The notes beneath the pieces are model-generated. The model was not told the origin of the DNA. It made no database searches and saw only the letters and a list, made by a program, of their open reading frames with translations. DNA of 64,000 bases from Rhodosporidiobolus odoratus (lineage: Eukaryota > Basidiomycota > Microbotryomycetes > Sporidiobolales > Sporidiobolaceae): assembly GCA_034387635.1 (NCBI GenBank), contig JAOANU010000032.1, positions 1 to 64,000 of the forward strand. Direction: 5' to 3'. Made by a program: the position numbers and the translations under genes. Positions 22,219 to 34,120 of the stretch are shown piece after piece. The first letter of the stretch is position 1, and each line of letters starts with the position of its first letter.

Positions 22219-24485
22219 ATGAACGACGTTCGGAGAGCGGGACAGCTCATTTTGGACGACTCACATCAGCCCTACACCTTTCAAGATGATCTTCAACTTG
22301 CAGAACGGGAACGCGAACTCCACGACCTCCCCTCCTCGAAACACTTTGCCTCGCACGCTGCTTACCAAGACGACCGCGACTCCGATGCAGACGAGCAGAC
22401 GTCGGGCGCTACAGACCGGGCGCAACCGTCTGCGACCGGACAAGCTGGGCTACGACGGAGCAATTATGCGAGATTGGAAGCAGGGCGCAGACTGTTGCGT
22501 TCAGTGGGGCAGCAGGCAGGCTCGGCGAAGACGGATGAAGCGAGGCGGCGAGCCCTCTGGTGGCGGAGTGCAGCTGTCAATGTGCTTTTCATACTTGCGT
22601 GGTCCGTCCGTTTGTTCTCTCGCGTCAATCTTGCTGACTGTAGGCTGACGGTCTCTCCTCGCATGTACAGGTACACGTTCTCCACACTCATCTCTGTCTA
22701 TAGTAGGTGCCTCTGCCCTCAGCATGGTAGGCGTATTCTGACAAGCGGCTCTTCTAGACAAATGGATGTTTTCCGAAGATCATTACAACTTCCCCTACCC
22801 GCTATTCGTCACCTCGGTGCATATGTTGGTGCAGTGGACCCTGGCGGCCCTCACTCTCTCTGTATTCCGCCACCTTCGCCCGGCTACCCGGCCTTCAGCA
22901 CGAGACTACGGGCAAGTCACGCCTCTCCGGCTCGTCTGCCACTCGATTCTGACCTCGCACCATTGCGCAGAACGAAAGTTGCGCCATGTGGTATGGCGAC
23001 GGGCCTCGACATCGGTCTCTCGAATCTCAGCCTGCGGACTATCACCTTGTCTTTCTACAGTGCGTCTTTCTGCCCTGCCGCTACGCTCAAAGTATCCGAC
23101 CGGTGCTGATCAATCGGCCCGCAGCCATGTGCAAGTCCTCGTCACTCGCCTTTGTCCTCATCTTTGCATTCCTGTTCCGGCTCGAAATTCCGTCCTGGCG
23201 ACTCGTCGGCATCATTCTCATCATCACAAGCGGCGTTGTTCTCATGGTATCGACCGAGACGCAATTCCACTTCATTGGGATGGTCGAAGTCTTGACCGCG
23301 TCTGCCCTCGGCGGCCTCCGTTGGTCGTTGACGCAGCTCCTGCTCGAAAAGGAGTCGATGGGCATGGCGAACCCCATCGCCACCCTCTTCTGGCTCGCAC
23401 CGGTCATGGGCATAACGCTAGCGACCTGCAGTATCGTGGTTGACGGATGGGGTAACGTGTTTGGCCAGGAGCAATTCTTTGGCACATTGGGTAGGACTGC
23501 CCAGACGCTCGGCGCAATCATCTTCCCCGGGTTCCTCGCGTTCGCGATGAATGTGACAGAGTTTGGGTAAGTGGTTTTGCTGTCGCCGTGATCGTTTTCC
23601 CGTTGCGCTCGCTTACGGAAGCTTTTCCTCCATCTGCAGGCTGATTCAGCGAACTTCGGTTGTAACTCTGTACGAAGCTATGCGCAGGTCGCCGCATGAG
23701 CTCTCACTGACCGCCCCTGCTCAATACAGATCCGTTGCTGGTATCTTTAAAGAAGTTGCCGTCATCTTCCTCTCGACCGTCATTTTCCACGACGAGCTCA
23801 CCCCGATCAACATCTCAGGCCTGGTCGTGACAATCTTCGGTATGCTACGGGGTTCACCGGAGAGGAGAGCTATGTTAACTCGCCGACCCTCACAGGTATC
23901 GCTCTGTATAACTATCTCAAATACCGCCAGTTCACCCGAGGAGAAGGAGGGAAAGGTCACCGGCACGGCGAAGGGTCGGGACGCCGCCAGCCGCACGAGC
24001 ACAGCTATGGCGATACGGCCGACGAGTCTCACGAAGAGGGGACTCCGATGCTGCTGGAGGAGACGCGGCCCGGCTGGCAAAAGGTGAGCAGTAATGTACC
24101 TTGATACTACGCCTTACCGAACTAAAGTGCTCGCTTCCCGCAGCGTATCTCGGACCCCGCGGCACCTCATCACGCGCTTGGTGACGACTCGTCCTCTCCT
24201 TCACGCCAGTCGTCCTTTGATCAGCTCGACGCCCAGGCAGCCGAGCTGCTCAGAGATTTCGATGATCCTTCAGCTCCCTCATCACATCACCTTCGTCGAG
24301 AAAGTGCGAGCTCGAAGGCACACCAGCACGACACCGACCGTATCGCCGACCTCGACTCACTGCTCCGACAAGACGACGGAGTGCGCGAGGCGGAATGGCG
24401 GCTCGGCCGGCTTGAGCAAGAGCTGGAGGTGCACGTTCGATCCGACAATCGCGGTACTGGAATCGGCGATCTAATAGGAACGTAG
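22219..24485 (+). CDS. Nucleotide-sugar/triose-phosphate-type transporter (SLC35C2/Ymd8-like)
   Basis: Drug/metabolite-transporter superfamily protein of the TPT/SLC35 branch, expected in Golgi or ER membranes. The chosen ATG starts MNDVRRAGQLILDD. After about 120 hydrophilic residues comes the first membrane segment (VNVLFILAW), split by an intron. Further segments include PYPLFVTSVHMLVQW, SSLAFVLIFAFLFRLE, WRLVGIILIITSGVVLMV, PIATLFWLAPVMGITLA, LGAIIFPGFLAFAMNVTEFG and the C-terminal ISGLVVTIFGIALYNYLKY. The pattern of about ten helices, with Lys/Arg-Ser-Ser and GLRWSLTQ signatures, fits SLC35C2/Ymd8 proteins. A long soluble tail rich in His, Ser, Asp and Glu follows, ending LIGT. The substrate cannot be read from sequence. 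It is convergent with the farnesyltransferase gene. Confidence 0.85.
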
Positions 24486-24778
24486 ACGATCCGCGTGAGC
24501 CGTGCAACTCACCTCGTGCAGTTGCTGATATTCGCGCATAGTTACTCGCATGCTTTGCGTTTTGCGTCTTGCTCTCAAAGCCTTCCAGAATCGCGTGCCG
24601 GTGCCGAACTAATCAGAAACGCGAGACTGGCTGCTGACTGCAACACATGCCGACAGGACATCTACACAAGAGGCTGCGAATAGAAGAATGCCATCATGCC
24701 CCGCACGTTGGCAGAGCAGATATTGAACAGCGGGTGGTTCGGCATCTGCGGGGCGTCAATGCAAGTAAGCTGGCGCGT

Positions 24779-26348
24779 TCATGACATGACAATGCCGGAA
24801 CAGCGACACACAAGCTCATTTGCTTCGTCACCGTATACTAGCTTGTTCGGCGCAACTTCCCAAGCGAGCGTACGGCTCCAGACCTGCCGCATTCGCTGCG
24901 CAGCAGCAGCTTCTGTCTCTCCGTCTCCCTTAATGATGACCGGGCGAGGGTGATCATCCTCGACGACTGGCTGGCTGAAGGGCGATACGAAGGCGTCTTC
25001 GAGGGTGCGTTGCGCTGTCGTCGAGTACTGCATCCTGCTCTGAGCTGAGGATGCGCCGGCCAGGTTGTAGCATGTGTGGTAGGCATCGGCGGGCTTGCCA
25101 GGCTTGTCACGAAGACCGCCTCCAGGTTGTTGCGCGACGAGGGTAATATACTGCTGCAATCCGTCTGGGCGAGGCAAGCGGGATGAGCTATGAGTACGTG
25201 GCTGAAGAGGATGAGATAAAGCGCAACGCACTGCGATCGAAGAGCTCGTCTTCCACGGGGGCCTCTTCCGCCAGCAGCCCCTCGATGACGGGGAACAGTC
25301 CACCGCACCACCAGCTGTAGCAGCCGTCGACGAGCTTGTTCGTCCTGCCTCTGAACCCGCCGCCCTCGATGGGCATCGCCTGCATCGACGCCGACCAGCG
25401 AAGGAGGTTTGGTACGTCCAGTTCGGAACGAGTGAGGTCGAAGGGGGCTTTGGCGTAGCAGGGCGAGGAAGGGTCGGAGAAGAGGCGAAGCATACTCCAG
25501 GAAGCGGCGGCACAGAAGGTGTAGCCGCCATGCGCTTCTCCGAGAGGTGCGGGGTGGGGAGCGTCGTGTAGAAAAGGGTGGGCGGAGGAGGCGAGCCCGC
25601 CCTCGTACGTCTGGCAGGACGCGATGAACGACGGCGTTCCCGACGCGAGCTCGGGAGTAAGTAGGTTGAGGAGGACAGCAATGGTCAAGGCGCAGTAGCA
25701 GCCGCTGTGAGAAGTGCAGCGATGAGCGAGGTGAGGATGGGTGCAGCGCGAAACAGGCGCACCGAACATCTACTTCCCCGCCCTGATGCATAATGAAGGA
25801 CCCGTCCGGCTGCTTGAGAGACAGTAAGAAGCGATACAGGCCGGGTCTGCGGGGGCGGTAAATGAGCCTGGTTCATCCGGACAAGGGGAAGGAAGTGCCG
25901 AGAAGGGAGGAACGCACCGATCGATCGCTGCCCAACCTGCCTCTCCAACGTAGGCGAGAGCGCAAGTCGCTGCGTAGCTCGGAGCCAAATGGCTCATCTG
26001 TCCAGGGCCGCCGCCGAAGCCACCGTCAACGTTCTGGCAGCGTTGGAGCGTCTCGACAACCCTCGCTTTCGACGGGGCGTCCAATTCGCCCTCGAACAGG
26101 GCGAGGGAGTGCATGGTCCAGTAGAGCAACCATGGTCGAGACGCATCGAGACCGGTGAACATGCGAGGAAGCGGTGAACGGATAAGGCGGGTAAGAAAGG
26201 CGACGTGCTGGTCCTTCTGGAGGAGGGGTGAGGCGGAGGCATTCATGTGCTCGGTGAGGAGGCTCGAGATGGATTGCTCTGCCTCGACTTGAAGCTTGAG
26301 CGTCTCAGAAGAAGCTACACCGTCGGTGGGCGAAGGTATCCAAGGCAT
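24779..26348 (-). CDS. RAM1: Protein farnesyltransferase beta subunit
   Basis: Catalytic beta subunit of CaaX farnesyltransferase, which attaches farnesyl to Ras-type proteins and, in basidiomycetes, to lipopeptide pheromones. The first exon contains DASRPWLLYWTMHSLALF and the prenyltransferase repeat CQNVDGGFGGGPGQMSHLAPS. Later repeats are CQTYEGGL, AHGGYTFCAAAS and GGGFRGRTNKLVDGCYSWW. The zinc ligands are visible: Asp and Cys in LVDGCYSWW and His in DAYHTCYNLAG. The start MPWIPSPTDG is the first ATG of the long first exon, and at least three introns interrupt the gene. It ends about 290 bp from the convergent transporter gene, with no gene between them. Confidence 0.95.
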
Positions 26349-26831
26349 CGTGAGGACTAAGATGAAATAGCGAGATCAGCTTGCGCGTCAACGAGCAATA
26401 AATGTCGGTCTAGAGAGAGAATACCTGACTGTGCTGACATTGCCAGTGATAGCAAAGGAAGGAGACGAGGAGAGAAACCGAAGGTTCAAGACGGCAGAAA
26501 CGAGAACAAAGGGCAACTTCGCTTTTGTCGCTCAATCTGTCAAAGACTTGGGTCCAAGTACGCTGACAGCAGCTTAAGTACACGCGGAAAGCACTCCCCG
26601 AGGCCGACAGCGCATAAGACGAGACCTACTGATGGCAACATTGTAATGCATTACACTTGCCATACAAGAGCTGGTTGTAATCCAACAGTCCGCCTCAACC
26701 GGCGTACATCCACTCGACTCATCTTGGAGTCTGCGTCGAAGGCGTCACGACGCTCTGGACATTTCACGAGCTAAATCCCCCGTCCGCTTCACTCCATCAG
26801 CACCGGCACACGATTCACCCCCACCTCGCCG
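26349..26831. promoter_or_regulatory. Divergent intergenic region RAM1 / GID1
   Basis: 483 bp between two start codons reading apart; it must hold both promoters. No specific element was recognised. Confidence 0.4.
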
Positions 26832-29158
26832 ATGAACCCTTCAAGTGGATCAAACAGGCTACCCATGAGCCCGAAGAGACAGCACCGGATTCTACCTTAC
26901 CCCCAACCACGCACAACGGTTCGCCACGCCTCTTATCAACGCCCATTCGCCGTTCCTGCCTACCTACGCCATTCTTCCCTTTACTACGACCGCTTCTACA
27001 CCACCCCATCGGAAGAGTCACCCTACTCTGCCCTTGCTATTCCATCCGAGAGCTCGAAAGGGGTCGAGAAGAATAGTGGGAGCATGAGCGATGCTTTGTC
27101 GGTGGGTACTCAAGCCGCAGACTCGCCCATACTGCTGCCAACATTCTGGGACGACGACGACAAGTGTGCATTGCTCGAAATGAGCAGCGATGGATTGACA
27201 TGCAGCTTTGCGGGTACGCAAGCGGGGAATCCCTTTCTTTTCTTGGTTTACATTGACTTGCTTTGCCACCAGGTTCCGCCAAGTATGGAGATCGAGACGC
27301 TGCAGCGATTCGGGCCAACCGACCGGTGCCGAGTCAGGCTGGTGTCTACTACTTTGAGGTAACGGTGGAGAACAAGGGAACGAGTGGTTACATCGGTGGG
27401 TCTGTATTTCTTTCCATGTCTCGCCTTCCAAATTCCTCCCCATAAGCGCACTATTGGATGTTACATGACACATTGCATGGTTACCTTCTACCCTAGCTCT
27501 GCAAGCGACGAGAGGCTGACTCCCGTACCCTTTCCTCAGGCATTGGGCTTTCCGACCAGTCTGTTTCGCTCTCGCGTCTTCCTGGCTGGGAGAACAACTC
27601 GTACGGCTACCATGCCGACGATGGCCGGGCCTTCTGCTGTCAAGGAACAGGTGAGCCGTTCGGCCCGACCTTCACCACCGGCGACGTCGTGGGCTGCGGA
27701 ATCGACTGGCTCGGGGTAGGTCCACCTCGGGGAGAGCGGGAACGAAGTGGAACTAGGGGTAAAGACAAGCAGAAAGCATCAGGATCGGGAGCACGGGTAT
27801 TTTTCACCAAGAATGGAGAATTTCTAGGTGAGTCCCATATCTCCGTCTCTCGAAGCTAGCGATGTGGCTGAGCACCGCTTGCCCCTGTACACAGGCTACG
27901 CATTCCGTGAGCTCCACGGGCAGCTCTATCCGACAGTCGGCTTGCGCACACAAAACGAATGTGTGCGGGTCAACTTTGGCGCAGACCCGTTCCGCTTCGA
28001 CATCGAAAGCCTCGTGCTGGTGCGCCTAAATGCCTTGGTATGACTCTGTGAAGTGGCCGTGACTTCAGCTATTCTTGATCACAGGATCGTAAACGTACCA
28101 TTCTCGCTCGGATGGCCTCGACGACACCCTCACCAGCTTCCCTCCTTTCCGATTCTCCTGCTCCTCCCATTCCCGCCCTTCTCCCACCTGATCCCACTGA
28201 ACGGCTACACGAAACCGTACAAGCACTCATCTCGACCTACCTAGCTCATCACGGGTACACTTCCACCGCTGCAGCATTTACGCAGCAGATCCACGAAGAG
28301 CGGGAGGAGCGCGCCATTGGCCTTCTTTCCTCTTCCTCCACCGGCCCCCGTACTTCGCTTGCATCCTATTCCACTCACAGCAACCTCCTCGCCTCAATAG
28401 CGTCATCCTCCGCCGTGCGTTCCCGGATTCGCGGGGCCGCTCTTTCCGACCACGCGCAGCTCGCGCTGCAGCTGGTCGAACAGCACTGCCCGGACGCTCT
28501 CACTTCCGACCTTTCCGCCGAAGATGGAGGTCTACGCTTCAGGCTGAGATGTCGCGTCTTTGTTGAGGGAGCTTTGGCGCTTAGCAAAGCAAACCGAGAC
28601 CCGTCTGCCTCGTACCTTGCCACCGAAGAGGCCGCCTCTACAGCGGACGTTCCGATGGTCGACGTCGTCACAGGCGAGACCTACTCGACTCCCCCTTCCT
28701 CGCCGACAACCGCGTTGTCCACGACCCTTACCCTCGATGACCTTCTCACGCTCGGCCGATCGTTACATCAAGACCACGCTGCGGATTCGAGGCTGAAGGT
28801 ACGAGAAGAGCTGCAGGCTGTACTTGGACTGATGGCGTACGAGGACCCGGAGAAGGAAGCCAAGGGCCGGGCAAAGGAGCTACTCCGCAGGGCGGAGCGG
28901 GAGAAGGTTGCCGACGAGGTCAATAGGGCGGTCCTGCGTGTGTTACCTCTTCTTTCATGCCGATTTCTGTTCTATGATGTGTGCGACTAACCTGGGCTGT
29001 GTCTCTTTCTGCGCGCAGTCGCCGCCAATCTTCCTCCCGTTCCTGCACTCGAGCAACTCTATCGCCATACGGCCGCGACCATTCAGCTCGCGGGCGATCT
29101 CGGCGCGGGAAGTGCGGCCATGGTTGATTTGCGGAAGGAAGTGCTCGGGGGACTGTGA
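26832..29158 (+). CDS. VID30: GID/CTLH E3 ubiquitin ligase scaffold (RanBPM/Gid1/Vid30)
   Basis: Scaffold subunit of the GID/CTLH complex, which in yeast directs glucose-induced degradation of gluconeogenic enzymes. Domains in order: a disordered N-terminus; SPRY, with [20 protein letters not shown] across an intron, [27 protein letters not shown] and [13 protein letters not shown]; LisH, with [25 protein letters not shown], from [11 protein letters not shown] and [13 protein letters not shown] to [12 protein letters not shown]; and a C-terminal CRA piece ending LRKEVLGGL. The start at [11 protein letters not shown] gives a short Pro-rich leader; an earlier exon is possible. Between SPRY and LisH a Gly/Lys-rich loop ([12 protein letters not shown]) is inserted. 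Compared with S. cerevisiae Vid30 the N-terminal region is much shorter and nearer to RanBPM. Confidence 0.92.
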
Positions 29159-29538
29159 CACGGCTGCCGTGGACTTCTCGAAGCACCTTTTCGTTGTCGT
29201 ACTCTCGTTGTTTGTTCTGTACGCAGCCTTTCTGTCATTTTTCCCTTGTCGTCTGACCGTAGAAGCCGTCTCGTGATTCAAGCTGTCGTGAGATTTCTGG
29301 CTCTGTCAAAACGTTCTACGCCCTGCACGTCCTCGCCACTCCTAAGAACTCGAGCCTCGAACCGGCGCAAAGGCGGCTTCGGTCCCGTCCTCGATGCGAA
29401 GAGGAGTCGTAACGGCGTTGCTCTCCCTATCCCCGCCTCACAAATACACACTTCCTCGTCTGTCGCGGCGAAAAAGCTCTTTAGGCCGAACTGGAGCTTG
29501 AGACGAAAGCGAAGGGCAACTCCGTCGGCTTAACCCCT
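29159..29538. other. Spacer between VID30 and the left VAC8 duplicate
   Basis: 380 bp with no recognised gene. One short open frame (29,246-29,533) is Ser/Arg-rich without family resemblance. The duplication breakpoint follows at 29,538/29,539. Confidence 0.4.
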
Positions 29539-31612
29539 TCCTTTTTTACAATGCAGACGCGCAGCTGGTGTCAATCAAGCAGAAAGGCAAGTCCATTTCC
29601 ATCCTGATCGTGAACGGAATGTACCGCGGCACGTCGGAGGATGCCAATTTTGAGCTGAGGCCGACGCAGTTAAATTTGACGCGTTGGAACAGGCTTGTTG
29701 TAAGACAGGGACGAGACGCAGCAGCTGAAGAGGAACCTTCTCGCTGAAAAATACCATATCTACCGGGCCTAGTGCACATTATTTTTCAGTTCACTTTCTT
29801 GCGCCAGTCTTGTCTTGTAGATTTCAATTCTAGCGGGAAGAGTGCTAGAGGTATTACTCAGCTACAGCGAGCCAAAACTCCCAAGGCAAAAGAGGTTGTT
29901 GGCGTGGAGAAAAGAGGGGAAAAAGGCGCAACCTTCTCAAAAAGGGGGCCAAGTTGGTGTTATCTTGCGTCTACTCACCAATGGACAGGCTGGCAAGGCC
30001 GGTAGGTGGATCTGAGGCTCCACCTTAGACCAAAGGAAGGCCGTGGCGGTGACAGTAACTCCTAACAAGTGAGTTGAGGGCTGTACAAAAGATGGGAAGA
30101 ATTCTTCAATCATTGTGCTGGGGCTTGCACGCGTTGGCAGCAAGTTGCGACAGTACGTGGTTATACACTCAAGCTTTCGCAGCTTTGTTGCTGGTGTTGT
30201 GAGAAAGAGAGAGGGAAAAGAAAATACAAGGTGCCGCAGAACGTCCAGACTGAGAGGAAATTTACTCCTCCCTGGCGGCTTTTCTCCGCTCACCGCCTCA
30301 CTAGCGAGATGCACGAGGTCTGTCGCTTCCTGGTGCCGTCTTTAGAGCAGCGCTACAACGGCGGCGCTATAAAAGAAAAGCCGTCCAAAGTCAGGAGAGG
30401 GAACGCGCCGCAACGAAATCCCCGCCAAAAATGGGCAGAATCCATCAAGTGCGGGTTTACATCGGGGGTGGTAGATATGGTAGTTTGAAGTGCAAGCTTT
30501 TCCGTCTTCCGCTCTCAAAGGCGCGTTCGAGAAGCGACAAAAAAGTAGAGAAACATGGGCTGGCACTGCAGAACTAGGAAGAGATGGCAAAGAAACACAA
30601 ATACAAAAAGGACGCACAGAAAAATGGACCGGGCAGAGAACAAAGAAATGAAAAAAGGAGGACAGGTGCGGAGACAAGAGGCGAGAGAGGGAGTTTCTCA
30701 CTTCACTGCTCGCCCGCTATCCTCCCCTCAATAAGGTCCGCCGCCGTCCGTGCCAACTCGACGATCTCCCTCTCTCCCCCATCCGAAGGCATGGCTTCAT
30801 CTGGGTCAAAGTCGCTCGAAGCAGAATCAGAGTAAGGACCGGTAGGGGGAGGAGGAGGGAAGGAAGAGGAGAGCTTGGTGACGAGGGGGAGGAGAGTAGG
30901 CGAGTCACGTATGTGGTGCTCAAGGGTTGCGTCTGCCACCAGTTGCCAAGGTCAGTCAAGAATCGAGATGAGGGTCATGAGAAATGAGTTTGAGCTAACC
31001 TTGGGACTCGAGCAGCTGGACTAATGTCCAAATTGCGATATGCTGGAAAGTGGAGTCGTAGGATTCGAGGAACCGGGTCAGGTAACCGTGAAGGCCGCCA
31101 TTGGGCGTGTCCCACACCGCCGAAAAGGCAGAGTAGTCATTGGCTGCAGAGAAGGGACATGACGAAAAAGGAAGAGATGGGAACAGGGAAGACGAGACAA
31201 GGTCAGTGTGACAACAAGCGGACAGACTATAGTGGGATGACGCACTCTTGGACGAAAGGTTTCCGATTGCGGCAGCACTGTTGCCCTGACCCTCGACAGA
31301 GGGCGAGTTTGTCAGAGGAATCAGAACCTCGCAGATCCCCATATCAAGCAGTTCCGCCTTGATGTCGTCTGCGCAGCAGTGGCATGTCAGCCTGACCATA
31401 GGAGAGAGAGAGCAGGATTTGAAAAGACGCACCGCTCAACCCCAAGACCGCGGCACAAGCCATCATCTCACTCTGAACCGTAACAGGTACCGACATGACC
31501 AAATCCCTAATCCTCTCTGCCGCACCAGCATCAACAACAGCCCTCTTGTTCCCCTCCGAACTAGCCGCCAAATTCCTAAGGGTACTAATCGTGTGGCACT
31601 GGATTACCTCAT
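29539..31612 (+). repeat. Left copy of a 2.07-kb direct duplication (VAC8 3' part plus downstream DNA)
   Basis: Nearly identical to 36,108-38,179 in the same orientation, offset 6,569 bp at the left end and 6,567 bp at the right. It covers about 1.16 kb of DNA downstream of the VAC8 stop and the last exons of VAC8. Identity begins at TCCTTTTTTAC and ends at GGATTACCTCAT. A small patch in the last intron (near 30,940) differs more than its surroundings. Confidence 0.93.
30703..31612 (-). pseudogene. Truncated 3' copy of VAC8 (armadillo-repeat fragment)
   Basis: On the minus strand this copy keeps the last VAC8 exons: an ARM repeat starting [17 protein letters not shown], then [35 protein letters not shown], and the C-terminal exon [12 protein letters not shown] to the same stop as the parent. 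Splice sites look preserved. It lacks the N-terminal acylation site and most ARM repeats because the duplication breaks off at 31,612. Relative to the intact gene at 37,272-40,352 at least five residues differ (I to V, T to M, V to G, D to N, D to Y). With so few silent changes this suggests relaxed constraint. No promoter or start is evident, so I treat it as a pseudogene. A truncated transcript is possible. Confidence 0.85.
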
Positions 31613-31676
31613 GAGATGAGGGTCGTCAGGACGATCGGGCCTGTGTGATGCAGAAGATACGTTAGTGCACGAAGGG

Positions 31677-31678
<2 letters not shown>

Positions 31679-31721
<43 letters not shown>
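31679..31721 (+). repeat. 43-nt poly-C homopolymer
   Basis: An uninterrupted run of 43 C, directly followed by GGGG, located 66 bp right of the duplication breakpoint. The true length may differ because such runs are prone to sequencing and assembly error. Confidence 0.9.
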
Positions 31722-31723
<2 letters not shown>

Positions 31724-31841
31724 GGACAAAGAAACTGAGAAATTGTACAGGCCTGAAACAAACACAAAATGGGCTCGAGTCTCAGTTTCAGGCTGAGCGA
31801 GCTGCAGGGTGATAAGCCCAGTCAATGACGGAACGCTAATA

Positions 31842-32547
31842 CAGTAGGGACCCTCTATTACAACCATCCCTATAAAAAATATTACTCTGTAAGAACCAAA
31901 AAGTCAGTTTCCCATGCCCGTTGTATGGTGCCAGGATCAAAACATCCCTATAGGGAACGAACGGCTGTGGGGGACAAAAGTTTGTTACACTGGGTCACAC
32001 TATGACAGGCTGCTAATTGTGAGGGTGCATGTACTAGACCAATAGTGCAGTTGGTAGGCGACGGATGTTCTTTATCGTGGCTGAGCCCGCTTTTTGGCCT
32101 CATATCAAATAGCCGGTTCATTTCATACATGGGCCAAGAAGAGTGAACACCCTTTTTGCTTATCTCTCTCTTCTCTCATCTGTACTTCTGCCTTCTCTCA
32201 GTGTTTTAAAGGCCTGCAAGCATTGTACTCAAGCTGTGACGGTCTTTGCAGGCACTTTCAAAAAGTCCCGAGATAGAGAAGTGAACCGGGTTCAAACCCT
32301 CGACCTCGGACTTTCCTTTCTCTCTGCACTTACGCCTTACCCGGCGGGACTTAGTGAAATACAACCTTCTCAACTTCAAGCTCACTTTCCTCGGTCTATA
32401 CACTAACCCACGAAAACCCAAGACAAGTTGTCGAGGAATCAGAGCAAGGGCTACAATTTGGCATAGGTCAACCTTTGTAATAAACACCACTCTGTAAGGA
32501 ACAAAGATCCCTCAAACCAATGTGTTCCTTATAGGGTGTCCCTACTG
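31842..32547 (+). mobile_element. MITE, Tc1/mariner (pogo/Fot1-like), about 706 bp, TA flanked
   Basis: The left end reads CAGTAGGGACCCTCTATTA. The right end, reverse-complemented, reads CAGTAGGGACACCCTATAA, so the first 10 bases are identical and 16 of 19 match. Both ends are flanked by TA (31,840-31,841 and 32,548-32,549), the target duplication of the Tc1/mariner superfamily. Subterminal direct repeats near ACTCTGTAAG(G)AAC occur inside each end. No transposase frame is present, so it is non-autonomous. Confidence 0.8.
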
Positions 32548-32649
32548 TACTTGGTTCTTGGGCGCTATCGGTCCTGCTCAATTATGAAGGGAGGATGCTG
32601 GCTACTGAAGATGTACGCCGGCTGGGCGAGGTGGCATGAAGAGGGAACG

Positions 32650-33455
32650 GAGAAGAGTACAGTAACACAGCCAGTGGAGTGTAGGAAAAATCCCAGAAAG
32701 GGTCGACTGAGTTCTGGGTAGTGGCGAAGCGTTGAGTCGGGCTGGAGTGAAGATCACCGTTGTAGCCGGAAGAAGGGAAAGAAGACTGGTGATGATGACC
32801 AGGGTTCAAGGCGCCCGCTGGGTATAGGCAGGCTGAAGAGGCAGGAGCTGGTTGGAAAGTGGGGGGTGGACAAGTTGCGGCCAAAGCAGAGGTTCCAATG
32901 TTGGGAGTGCGGGCCTGGAGTGCGGCTTGCTGGGGCAGAGAGCAATTTGAATAAATGGGAGGCGCAATTTATGGTGCCAGGGGGGGGGGGGGGGGGGGAG
33001 AGACAGCTGAGAAGGTGTAGACGTAGGTAGGGACCAAATGCGCAGGGGGGTGACAAGTTTGAAGCTGAGCAATGATGGGGTTGAGCTGAGAATGGGGGAG
33101 AGCTGCTTGGTTGGGGTCAAGTCGGGGCGGAGCGGAAGAGAAAGTGCCAAGGGAAGGGGGTGGAAGGACCAGAGGGCGTTGGTTATTGAGGAATGTTGGG
33201 GCCGGGGATGTATCGGTAGGGGTGAGTCAGAGGTTCTTTGTCGTCATCTTGGTAGCCAAACTGGCAGGCAAAAGCTTTGAACTGGTCCGCTCGGTTTGGG
33301 CCGTTGCTTGTAGGTCGTTGGCAATCATCTGCAGATAGAGGATGGTCTGTGCAGGGCGACAAAAGCGTATACCGTTGTACGCACCCTTGAGAAACGAATC
33401 GTCCAGCCAGATCCCACGCTTGTTGCAAACTTCGAAGAAGATTTGCTCTTACCAT
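32650..33455 (-). CDS. Doubtful P/Q/S-rich gene or relic, unknown
   Basis: The minus strand contains a plausible exon with ADQFKAFACQFGYQDDDKEP and HPYRYIPGPNIPQ, then Pro/Gln-rich stretches (LDPNQAALPHSQLNPIIAQL; LPQQAALQARTPNIGTSALA; SGYNGDLHSSPTQRFATTQN) in different frames. Joining them would need introns I cannot place with confidence, and a stop follows PGPNIPQ. The poly-G tract at 32,980-32,998 reads as a proline run on this strand. It could be a transcription-factor-like low-complexity protein or a decayed gene. No family recognised. Confidence 0.25.
32980..32998 (+). repeat. 19-nt poly-G homopolymer
   Basis: An uninterrupted run of 19 G inside the 4.5-kb segment between the VAC8 duplicates. 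Confidence 0.9.
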
Positions 33456-34120
33456 GCCTCCCCCCCATGCTCAGGTGTGTGCAGGCACAGGAACAGGTTT
33501 CCCCGCATCTCCGCTCTGGGGGTCCTCTAGATCATAACCCAACTCTTCCTGTCTCTCTTGTCTGTTGGGTCACCCTGCTCTGCTACTGCACTGCTCAGTG
33601 ACACTGGACTTTAATGATGTGTATCAGCTGTAGATGCCCTTTTTTGCTCTCCCAAACCCTGGAGAGAGCGGAGTGTGAGTTGTGTTGAACCGGACTCTCC
33701 ACCGACTGATGAGACATTCTCAAAGTTCTTCCTCGACCGTCTCTCTCTCTCCCTCCTCACCCTGCCGCTCTGCTGCTCTATTACCAGCATACATACAAAT
33801 GCTGCCTTACTTTGCGGCCCCTGTCTCTTCCCCACACCCCTCAGTCCCTTCTGCCCGCTGCATGAGTGCACAAGTGACTGCTTTTTTGCACTGGAGGATG
33901 CAGACTCTACCGGGGTCCCTGGCTGGTCTCGTTTTTCAGCCGACTCTGTTGAAGCCCCCTCAAATATGCTACTTCAAAACAGGCCACGGAAGCGTATCTG
34001 TCATGAACGCTGATCTGAAGAGCCTGGCCCGTAAAATGATGACTTGACTTTCCCTAACATCTTAACCTGGGCGGACCGGCTTCATATCGGAAAAGTGTTT
34101 GAGGAACGCACGCGCAAAAT

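Noticed and set aside
32281..32310. tRNA-like T-arm (GGGTTCAAACCCT) inside the MITE
   Set aside because: No matching acceptor stem, D arm or anticodon stem around it.
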